Positions 1 to 4,836 of a stretch of 6,531 bases of DNA are shown piece after piece. The translations under genes were made by a program, and so were the position numbers. This DNA is from Chloroflexia bacterium. Its GTDB lineage: Bacteria; Chloroflexota; Chloroflexia; Thermomicrobiales; UBA6265. The DNA lies in assembly GCA_013696525.1 (NCBI GenBank), contig JACCYK010000649.1, positions 1 through 6,531 on the forward strand, written 5' to 3'. The notes beneath the pieces were generated by a model. The model saw nothing but the letters and a program-made list of their open reading frames with translations, was not told the DNA's origin and made no database searches. How positions within the stretch are numbered: the stretch's first letter is position 1; every line of letters begins with the position of its first letter.

Positions 1-95
1 CCCATCACCACCGTAGCGACCGGCGGACCGGATCGCAACGGCCGCAAAGTCAAGGTGGCAACGGCGACAACGACGGTGAGGATACTGTTCTGGCG
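1..95 (-). other. Unresolved end region, open frame with hydrophobic stretch
   Basis: No gene can be assigned. On the minus strand the frame of the membrane protein stays open beyond its TAG stop to the window edge. It reads as a hydrophobic stretch (ILTVVVAVATLTL) with mostly G/C third positions, but no ATG or ribosome binding site precedes it. It may be the start of another gene that begins with a rare start codon, or it may be non-coding. Confidence 0.2.
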
Positions 96-438
96 CTATG
101 TCGAGGCTCGGGCGGCACTCCCGCTGAAGTAGCCGACGATACCGCCGATGATGGCGGACGCTACCGCGCGCGCCCATGATTGGGTATTGGCATCAGTCGG
201 CTGGCCGGTGAGGATCACAACAAAGGTGGCGGCGCCGGCGAGAATGACGACCGCGAACACTACCCAAAAAAATGCGGCGGCGATGCTCATCCTCCGCTCT
301 TGCCGCCGCCAACCGCGCGGTGCGCTCGTCGGGATGCTCCCGTGACGTCAACGTGAAGTTGAAGATGTCATAGTCGAACTGTCGACTGGTTAGTGTCCCG
401 ACTGGCCGCTGACACGTCATTCGACTCTGGCCGGTCAT
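96..438 (-). pseudogene. Small two-helix membrane protein, split by a frameshift at a T7 run
   Basis: The two pieces lie in different frames. The upstream frame, from ATG 438 (or ATG 420), encodes a soluble charged segment, FDYDIFNFTLTSREHPDER followed by an Ala/Arg/Glu-rich helix. The downstream frame encodes two membrane helices, the first WVVFAVVILAGAATFVVIL and the second AVASAIIGGIVGYFSG, ending at the TAG at 96-98. They meet at a run of seven T (A7 at 266-272 on the plus strand). Removing one T joins them as ...EHRRRIF-WVVFAVV..., a 113-aa protein with a cytoplasmic head and a helical hairpin. The head plus hairpin layout (HPDE-rich head, Trp-Ala before a Gly-rich second helix) resembles small phage- or accessory-type membrane proteins I recall, but I cannot name a family. 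An intact short form starting at ATG 290 (64 aa) is possible, but its GGAGG touches the ATG, which is poor spacing. The gene starts 14 nt after the regulator gene stop, so the two are probably co-transcribed. It could be a broken gene, a homopolymer sequencing error, or slippage-dependent expression. Confidence 0.55.
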
Positions 439-452
439 CTGGATGACTCACG

Positions 453-710
453 TCACAAGATGCCGGTAATCTCGCGGCTGGACGAAGCGGGGGGCGTCGA
501 GCTGATGTACAGCTTGTCACCTTGTCGTTCCGCTCGGACCGCCAGATCAAACAGCGTGAAGGCGCGGCGCAGGACTTCACTCTTCGTCATGTGGGCGGTA
601 TACGCAATCTCATCGAGCCGGTTGTACAGCGCGGGTGACACGGACACGCTCAATCGCACCGGCCCGTCGTCCGCCGCCCGTTCACGGGGCCGCTGGGTCT
701 CGTTGCTCAT
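453..710 (-). CDS. Ribbon-helix-helix (CopG/Arc-like) DNA-binding protein
   Basis: This 85-aa protein has the layout of a ribbon-helix-helix regulator. A charged N-terminal tail (1-16) precedes a beta strand (PVRLSVSVS, 17-25), helix A (PALYNRLDEIAYTA, 26-39), a turn, and helix B (TKSEVLRRAFTLFDLAVRA, 42-60). A short tail GDKLYIS follows. Such proteins dimerise and place the paired beta strands in the major groove; many repress their own operon. I chose ATG 710 over a longer frame from 791 because an AAGGAG sequence sits 9 nt upstream (plus-strand 720-725) and the domain needs nothing more N-terminal. The next gene on the same strand encodes a small membrane protein. No toxin-like partner is evident, so an antitoxin role is possible but unsupported. 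A palindromic site upstream may be its operator. Confidence 0.8.
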   Translation of the reverse strand: MSNETQRPRERAADDGPVRLSVSVSPALYNRLDEIAYTAHMTKSEVLRRAFTLFDLAVRAERQGDKLYISSTPPASSSREITGIL

Positions 711-753
711 CGATACGGTCTCCTTGATGGTGACGCGGATTACGCGCGAATTT

Positions 754-770
754 AACGTCAAAAACGTTTT
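754..770. promoter_or_regulatory. Candidate operator upstream of the RHH gene
   Basis: Two AACGT cores lie 9 bp apart (754-758 and 763-767), and the second is inside a perfect 10-bp palindrome AAAACGTTTT (761-770). The site is AT-rich in a GC-rich background and lies 44-60 bp upstream of the regulator start. Short tandem or palindromic elements are typical RHH operators. No clear -10/-35 pair was found for the minus strand. Function is inferred from position only. Confidence 0.35.
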
Positions 771-869
771 GGGTTGCCAAGCGCAACGCACCGCTCACCG
801 TTGGCCGGTCTTGTCCGGGGCCAAGCTTCACGCGGGTGAGAATGGAAGTCCGGCATCCCAGATCGCCGC

Positions 870-898
870 TTGACATGATGCGCCTCGGCCCTGACAAT
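870..898 (+). promoter_or_regulatory. Candidate sigma70 promoter for the 956 gene
   Basis: A perfect -35 TTGACA (870-875), a 17-bp spacer and GACAAT (893-898, 4 of 6 to TATAAT) lie about 57 bp before the start at 956. A second, weaker pair overlaps it: TTGACT (900-905), 18 bp, TCGAAT (924-929). Confidence 0.4.
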
Positions 899-955
899 CT
901 TGACTTGAATGGTCGGATTTCGTTCGAATTTTCGAATTGTTGAGGTTGCCGGAAG

Positions 956-1141
956 ATGGGCCGCTCGCTCTCCCTTACGCCATCAATCAGCCATGCGCTC
1001 GACCGCGGCCTGGACGGGTCGGGGGCGACCCGCGGAACCCAGCCCGCCCCGTTGCCTGGCCAGCGGTTCGGCGCGGACATCCTCGGCCTGGCGATCTTCC
1101 TCGTCATGCTCGCCGCCCACGCCCTGACCAAGTTCACCTAG
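956..1141 (+). CDS. Small single-pass membrane protein, unknown function
   Basis: The 61-aa product has a polar, Pro/Gly/Arg-containing N-terminal half (1-38) and one C-terminal membrane segment (ADILGLAIFLVMLAAHALTKF, about 40-60). The chain ends directly after the helix, as in tail-anchored or single-span proteins. Roughly nine in ten third codon positions are G or C, which the overlapping frames would not be expected to match. A GAGG (945-948) lies upstream at a workable but weak distance, and a sigma70-like promoter precedes it. I do not recognise the family. The main doubt is the low-complexity N-terminal half, which may mean a later start or chance openness. Confidence 0.45.
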   Translation: MGRSLSLTPSISHALDRGLDGSGATRGTQPAPLPGQRFGADILGLAIFLVMLAAHALTKFT

Positions 1142-1215
1142 GACGCACCTCAAAGCACCCGGACGGCGCCGCCCGCGTCACCGGCTGCTGATCCGCCAGA
1201 CCGGGCGCGGCCCAC

Positions 1216-1244
1216 TTGGCGCGAACCGGCGGGCGTGCTATGAT
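1216..1244 (+). promoter_or_regulatory. Sigma70 promoter of the metal-box operon
   Basis: TTGGCG (1216-1221) and TATGAT (1239-1244) are separated by 17 bp, a near-ideal housekeeping promoter. Transcription would be expected to begin near 1251. The palindromic operator starts about nine bases later, so a bound repressor would block promoter clearance. Confidence 0.65.
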
Positions 1245-1258
1245 CGGTGCGTCAACGT

Positions 1259-1277
1259 GAGAATGAGTCTCATTCTT
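1259..1277. promoter_or_regulatory. Fur-family-like operator box
   Basis: AGAATGAG-T-CTCATTCT (1260-1276) is a perfect inverted repeat with an 8-bp arm and a one-base centre. The 19-bp window 1259-1277 matches the classic Fur consensus GATAATGATAATCATTATC at 13 of 19 positions, including both AATGA/TCATT cores. It lies just downstream of the -10 element, a classic repression position. Which family member binds (Fur, Zur, Mur or PerR) cannot be told from the box. Confidence 0.65.
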
Positions 1278-1361
1278 GACCTGCTAACTCGGAATTGCCA
1301 CCGTTGACCGTCCCCGCGCGGTCTCGCCGCGAACGACGCTCGATTGGGGAGCCCGACGGCG

Positions 1362-1874
1362 ATGCGACCATTCATCACGCGCTTCTTCGCCTGGTACGAG
1401 CGCAACTACGCCCTCAACATCGGCATCGCGGCGTTCCTGTTCCTGTTGCAGCTCGTCCACCTCTACTGGCTGACGACCGACGTGGTGGCGATGCGGCTCA
1501 CGGGGGAGAGCTGGTTCAGTCCCAGCGGGCCGCTTCGCTGGTTCATTTTGATCGTCGATTACACCGAGATTCCGGCCCTCTTCTCGGTCTCGCTGGTCTA
1601 CATCAACGAGCTACGCAAGGGCTGGAACTGGAAGAGCGCGCTCTTCCTGCTTTTCCTCAACTCGCAGTGGCTCCACATCTTCTGGATCACCGATGAGTTT
1701 GTCGTGGCCGAGCTGGGGGGCGGGGCCGGCGGCGCCTTACCGGTGGCACTGGCCTGGGTCGCGATCGCGATCGACTACCTCGAGCTGCCGGTCATCTACG
1801 ACACCATGCGCAAGTTTGCCCTCGCCATCCGCGAGCAGCGTACCACCACCTTCCTCCGGGAGGAATTGCGATGA
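1362..1874 (+). CDS. Four-helix membrane protein with internal 72-residue repeat, putative metal-regulated
   Basis: The 170-aa protein has four predicted membrane helices (about 18-44, 58-80, 91-112, 126-146) and a charged C-terminal tail. It is an internal duplication. Q30, H33, W36, T38, W60, D66, Y67, E69 and P71 recur exactly 72 residues later as Q102, H105, W108, T110, W132, D138, Y139, E141 and P143. Each half therefore carries a QxxHxxWxT motif at the end of one helix and a DYxExP motif in the next. Conserved His, Asp and Glu inside or next to membrane helices suggest a metal or proton site with pseudo-twofold symmetry, but this is inference. ATG 1362 is chosen because GGGGAG (1346-1351) precedes it by 10 nt; a TTG at 1344 would overlap that site. 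A Fur-like box controls it, and its stop overlaps the next ATG. I do not recognise the family; a transporter, a sensor or a metal-dependent membrane enzyme are all open. Confidence 0.75.
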   Translation: MRPFITRFFAWYERNYALNIGIAAFLFLLQLVHLYWLTTDVVAMRLTGESWFSPSGPLRWFILIVDYTEIPALFSVSLVYINELRKGWNWKSALFLLFLNSQWLHIFWITDEFVVAELGGGAGGALPVALAWVAIAIDYLELPVIYDTMRKFALAIREQRTTTFLREELR

Positions 1875-2044
1875 GCGCACCTTGGTTTGTGCCGCTTCAC
1901 AGCGGGCTAGCCGGACACGACTGGCTGATGCAGGCGGCGGTGATCCTGATGATCGCGGGGGGCTGGCTCTTCCTCGCCGGCACCATCGAGCGCCGGGCGG
2001 CGCGGCGGCAATGGCAAGGATCAGAACGCCCCGTCAACCACTGA
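1871..2044 (+). CDS. 57-aa single-pass membrane protein, operon partner of the four-helix protein
   Basis: The ATG overlaps the upstream stop in an ATGA junction, and a strong GGGAGGA (1858-1864) lies 6 nt before it, so translation is probably coupled. The product begins MSAPWFVPLHSGLAGHDW and has one membrane helix (about 21-38, QAAVILMIAGGWLFLAGTI). It ends in a basic, cytoplasmic-looking tail (ERRAARRQW) and stops at TGA 2042-2044. The positive-inside rule places the N-terminus, with its two His residues (H10, H16), outside. It is probably an accessory subunit or small regulator of the preceding four-helix protein. Family unknown. Its short length makes it easy for gene callers to miss, but the overlap and binding site make it convincing. 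Confidence 0.7.
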   Translation: MSAPWFVPLHSGLAGHDWLMQAAVILMIAGGWLFLAGTIERRAARRQWQGSERPVNH

Positions 2045-2160
2045 GCGCGCTTGATCGTGTGTACAATGGCCACGATGAATCCTGTAGCCGGTTGGTCCTC
2101 CGGTCGCGGTGACAACGTGCCGGTTGGTTGGCCCTGGCCTGTCCATACCTGGCAGAGCTG

Positions 2161-2808
2161 ATGGCGCTTCGGAATGTCTTCGTCGACGAAGCCGGCAACC
2201 TCGACTTCTCGAACCGCGGCTCCCGGTTCTTCATCCTGACCTCGGTCACGCTCGATCAGTGCGGGATGGGGAATGATCTCCTCCAGCTCAGGCGCGACCT
2301 AACCCGCCAGGGCTGGGACCTTTCCCGTGGCTTTCACGCCACCGAGGACAAGCAGCGGGTCCGAGACGCGGTCTTCCAGCTCATCAACGATCACGACTTT
2401 CGGATCGATGCGACGATCTTCGAGAAGGCCATGACCATTCCGAACGTCCGAGAGAACAGTGTTGCCTTCTACAAACGAGCTTGGTTCTTTCACATGAAGC
2501 ACGTCATGCCGCGAATCGCATCCCCGGCTGACGACGTTCTGGTGATTGGCGCGTCGATCAGCTTGAACTGGAAGGCGCAGAACGCACGCGAGGCCATGAC
2601 CGAGGCAATCGAGGAAGCATCACACCCGATTCCATTTACGACCGCCTCGTGGTCCGCGAGCTCGGAGCCATGTTTGCCGTTCGCCGATTACTGTTGGTGG
2701 GCTCTCCAACGAAAGTGGGAGCGCAATGATATCCGCTCATACAACCTGATTCAGCGAAAGATTCAGAGCGAGTTCGACATATTCAGCGGTCAAGAACCAT
2801 TCTACTAG
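2161..2808 (+). CDS. DUF3800 domain-containing protein
   Basis: The 215-aa protein shows the DUF3800 pattern. It opens with a beta strand ending in paired acidic residues (NVFVDEAGN, D9-E10; the usual family form is DESGD), followed by a second strand (RFFILTSV). Near the C-terminus is the conserved ADYxxWAxQRKWER motif (A175-R188) and a short RSYNLI segment. The family is predicted to have an RNase H-like fold with a cluster of acidic residues; its biochemical role is unproven, and members are often found in accessory or defence-type gene neighbourhoods. D9 and D176 are present, so the site looks intact. ATG 2161 is preferred to an upstream TTG (2128) because family members start just before the first strand; no strong ribosome binding site is visible for either. 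Base composition is clearly lower in GC than the flanking genes, especially after 2640, suggesting acquisition. It appears to be a single-gene unit. Confidence 0.8.
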   Translation: MALRNVFVDEAGNLDFSNRGSRFFILTSVTLDQCGMGNDLLQLRRDLTRQGWDLSRGFHATEDKQRVRDAVFQLINDHDFRIDATIFEKAMTIPNVRENSVAFYKRAWFFHMKHVMPRIASPADDVLVIGASISLNWKAQNAREAMTEAIEEASHPIPFTTASWSASSEPCLPFADYCWWALQRKWERNDIRSYNLIQRKIQSEFDIFSGQEPFY

Positions 2809-2829
2809 AACTGAAAAATGGGTCGGCTA

Positions 2830-2848
2830 CCCGAGCAATATGCTCGGG
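2830..2848. terminator. Hairpin after the DUF3800 gene, possible terminator
   Basis: CCCGAGCA and TGCTCGGG form a perfect 8-bp stem around an ATA loop, 21 bp after the DUF3800 stop codon. No T-run follows, so it is not a standard intrinsic terminator. It may act with Rho, protect the 3' end, or be a protein-binding palindrome. Confidence 0.4.
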
Positions 2849-3030
2849 AGAACCCGGGGGCTCTTGTCACCAACCCGCGAATCCAGATGAATTGGGCCGC
2901 ACCCGTGCGCCAATGTCAGTTTCCGCCGTGACGAACATGGCAGATCGGATGTTCTAAAACTCCACGCATGTGGTATTGTCTCCCGACGCACCGGGTCCTC
3001 GGCGGCCGGGTGGAGCGAAGGGCGCGATGC

Positions 3031-3675
3031 GTGGAGTTGCTTGCCGAGAGCTGGCAATACATCCTCGATAACCAGGATCGCTTTGGCGAGGCCGTGGTCG
3101 TCCATCTCCGGCTGAGCATCATTGCCTTGCTGGCGGCCATCGCGATCTTCTTCCCGATCGGCGTCCTGGCCTCCCGGAGCGGCCGGGCCGGGGCCGCCCT
3201 GATCGGGGTCGTCTCCGCCGCCCGCGTCGTACCCAGCCTGGCGGTCCTGTTCTTGCTGTTGCCCTTTTTCGGCTTGGGGGAGCGTCCGGCGCTGATCGCG
3301 CTCACCCTGCTGGCAGGACCGGCGCTGGTGATCAACACCGATGCCGGGTTGCGCAATGTCGATCCTGTCGCCCTCGAGAGCGCCCGCGGCCTGGGGATGA
3401 ACGCCTTCCAGGTGTTCACCCGGGTCCAACTGCCGCTGGCGGTGCCGGTGGTGATCGCCGGCATTCGAACCGCCTCGGTAGAGGTGATCGGCAGCGCCAC
3501 CCTGGCGGCGTTCATCGGCGCCGGCGGGCTTGGCACGTTCATCACCAGCGGCCTGACGCTATTGGACGAGCGGCTGCTGTTGGTAGGGGCGATCCCGGTC
3601 ACGCTGCTGACCCTGGGCGCCGAATCGGCGCTGGGCGGGCTCGAACGGCGACTGACGCCGCCCGACGCGGCCTGA
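3031..3675 (+). CDS. opuCD: OpuC-type compatible-solute ABC transporter, permease
   Basis: This 214-aa inner-membrane subunit belongs to the binding-protein-dependent permease family of ProW/OpuCB/OpuCD. A short amphipathic N-terminus (MELLAESWQYILDNQDRFGE) leads into a first helix near 26-46. A VPSLAVLF segment (67-74) lies in the second helix, and NTDAGLRNVDP (102-112) precedes the EAA-type loop ESARGLG (116-122) that contacts the ATPase. GTG 3031 is chosen because AAGGG lies about 8 nt upstream and the N-terminus then matches family length; a frame from ATG 2968 adds 21 non-homologous-looking residues. It is first in the four-gene operon; the symbol is by analogy only, since the CB and CD permeases are near-equivalent. 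It would pair with the permease at 5881 to form the heterodimeric channel. Confidence 0.9.
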   Translation: MELLAESWQYILDNQDRFGEAVVVHLRLSIIALLAAIAIFFPIGVLASRSGRAGAALIGVVSAARVVPSLAVLFLLLPFFGLGERPALIALTLLAGPALVINTDAGLRNVDPVALESARGLGMNAFQVFTRVQLPLAVPVVIAGIRTASVEVIGSATLAAFIGAGGLGTFITSGLTLLDERLLLVGAIPVTLLTLGAESALGGLERRLTPPDAA

Positions 3676-3715
3676 CAATCGCCTGCCGTCCGGTGTTCTA
3701 TGCGGTGGACAGCAT

Positions 3716-3732
3716 GTTGCGTCAGACGCAAC
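3716..3732. promoter_or_regulatory. Perfect 17-bp palindrome upstream of the binding-protein gene
   Basis: GTTGCGTC-A-GACGCAAC is an 8-1-8 inverted repeat, 39 bp before the start at 3772. The one-base centre suits a dimeric repressor better than an RNA hairpin. A weak promoter-like pair (CTGACA 3672-3677, then TTCTAT 3696-3701) lies just before it, so an internal regulated promoter for the binding protein is possible. Confidence 0.4.
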
Positions 3733-3771
3733 GACTGAGCCGACGAGCGAGACGAGAGGAGACAGGTACAG

Positions 3772-4713
3772 ATGGTAACCCGACGCACAGTAGTCAAAGG
3801 TTTGGCGGTGACGCCGGTCGCCGGCGCCGCCCTGTTCGCCGTTCCGGTCCACGTGTTGGGCCAAGACACGGTGGCGATTGGTTCCAAGAACTTCACCGAG
3901 CAACTGATCTTGGGTGAGATGTACGCGCAGCGATTAGAAGCGCTCGGCCTGCCGGTCAGCACCAGCCTCAACCTCGGCGGCACCGCGGTCGCCCACGAGG
4001 CGCTGGTGGCCGGGGAGATCAGCCTCTATCCGGAATACACCGGCACCGCCCTGACCGTGATTCTGGAAATCCCGATCGCCTCGGTCCAGGCCACCCCGGA
4101 AGCGGGCGCCGCCACCATCGACGAGCAGGTCTACCAGCTCGTGGCGGACGGCTACCTAGACCAATTCGACCTGGTCTGGCTGGATGAGACGCCGTTCAAC
4201 AACACCCAGGCGCTGGCGGTGAAGCGGGCCTTCGCCGAGGAGCAGGGCATTAGCACCATCTCCGAGCTGGCCGCGATCGCCGGCGACCTGACGATCGTCG
4301 CCCCCTCCGATTTCGTCGAGCGGCCGGACGGCCTGCTCGGGCTGCAAGAGTTCTACGGCATGGAGTTTGGGGAGGTCTTGAGCGTCGAGCCCGGTATCCG
4401 CTACCAGGCGCTACAGGAAGACCAGGCCGAGGTCGTCCTCGCCTTTGGCACCGACGGCCAGGTGGCGGGCTTCGATCTTGTCCTGCTGGAGGACGATCTC
4501 AGCCTGTGGCCGCCCTATCATGTGGCGCCGGTCGTCCGTCAAGATGTGCTGGATGCCTATCCGGAGCTGGCGGACGCCCTGAACGAGATCGCCCCCCTGC
4601 TGACCGACGAGGTGATGGCGGAGCTGAACTGGCGGGTCGACGGCGACGCCGGGGAGGAGCCGGCCGACGTGGCGCGATCCTTCTTGGAGGAGAACGGCCT
4701 GCTCGGCGAGTAG
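3772..4713 (+). CDS. opuCC: Glycine betaine/quaternary amine-binding protein of OpuC-type transporter
   Basis: The 313-aa extracytoplasmic receptor captures betaine, carnitine, choline or similar osmolytes and delivers them to the permeases. Residues 1-30 are a secretion signal: TRRTVVKG (3-10) is a twin-arginine (Tat) pattern, then a hydrophobic stretch and a likely cleavage after VLG (28-30). The mature part opens with the family hallmark GSKNFTEQ (37-44), followed by NLGGT (67-71), the substrate-region YPEYTGT (86-92) and a second-lobe WPPYHVAPVVR (246-256). These are the OpuAC-domain landmarks of OpuCC/OsmX/YehZ proteins. There is no Cys in the signal, so it is not a lipoprotein as in Firmicutes OpuCC. 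It must be free, or tethered by an uncleaved signal. AGAGGAGA (3755-3762) provides a good ribosome binding site 9 nt before the ATG. It is second in the operon. Confidence 0.93.
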   Translation: MVTRRTVVKGLAVTPVAGAALFAVPVHVLGQDTVAIGSKNFTEQLILGEMYAQRLEALGLPVSTSLNLGGTAVAHEALVAGEISLYPEYTGTALTVILEIPIASVQATPEAGAATIDEQVYQLVADGYLDQFDLVWLDETPFNNTQALAVKRAFAEEQGISTISELAAIAGDLTIVAPSDFVERPDGLLGLQEFYGMEFGEVLSVEPGIRYQALQEDQAEVVLAFGTDGQVAGFDLVLLEDDLSLWPPYHVAPVVRQDVLDAYPELADALNEIAPLLTDEVMAELNWRVDGDAGEEPADVARSFLEENGLLGE

Positions 4714-4719
4714 GCCGCG

Positions 4720-4768
4720 CTCGTCGGGATCAGCCCGCGAGATTGCCCGCGGGCGTCGCTGAGACGAG
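4720..4768 (+). other. Extended intra-operon hairpin between binding protein and ATPase genes
   Basis: CTCGTC (4720-4725) pairs with GACGAG (4763-4768), TCAGC (4730-4734) with GCTGA (4758-4762), and CCGCG (4735-4739) with CGCGG (4748-4752). The two outer 3' arms are contiguous. The structure follows the binding-protein stop by 6 nt and covers part of a GAGACGAGAGG purine motif. It could stabilise the abundant upstream message or reduce downstream expression, a common way to make more binding protein than ATPase. Confidence 0.5.
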
Positions 4769-4836
4769 AGGCCATATGGCTGGTCCCGTTCAGCGCCGCC
4801 CGGCGTCACGGAGGACGGTGCGGTATCGCCAATCAG

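Noticed and set aside
682..1137. 151-aa minus-strand open frame overlapping the regulator start and the 956 gene
   Set aside because: Composition is Arg/Pro/Ser-rich without domain character, and it overlaps a better-supported regulator gene start and its control region.
2062..2067. TACAAT as a -10 element for the DUF3800 gene
   Set aside because: No acceptable -35 lies at 16-18 bp spacing, and it is not a true extended -10.
1693..2112. 139-aa plus-strand open frame across the end of the four-helix gene
   Set aside because: It is an off-frame Arg/Ser/Pro-rich shadow; the real frames here are the four-helix protein and the 57-aa gene.
2087..2128. Direct repeat GCCGGTTGGT (2087-2096 and 2119-2128)
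   Set aside because: Two 10-bp copies 32 bp apart between genes, with no link to a promoter or start; could easily be chance.
2916..3983. 355-aa minus-strand open frame opposite the first permease and binding protein
   Set aside because: It is a GC-driven antisense shadow of the permease and binding-protein genes, with low-complexity Arg/Ser/Thr-rich content.
4772..4779. CCATATGG palindrome at the ATG 4776
   Set aside because: An 8-bp palindrome is too short to call a regulatory site on its own.
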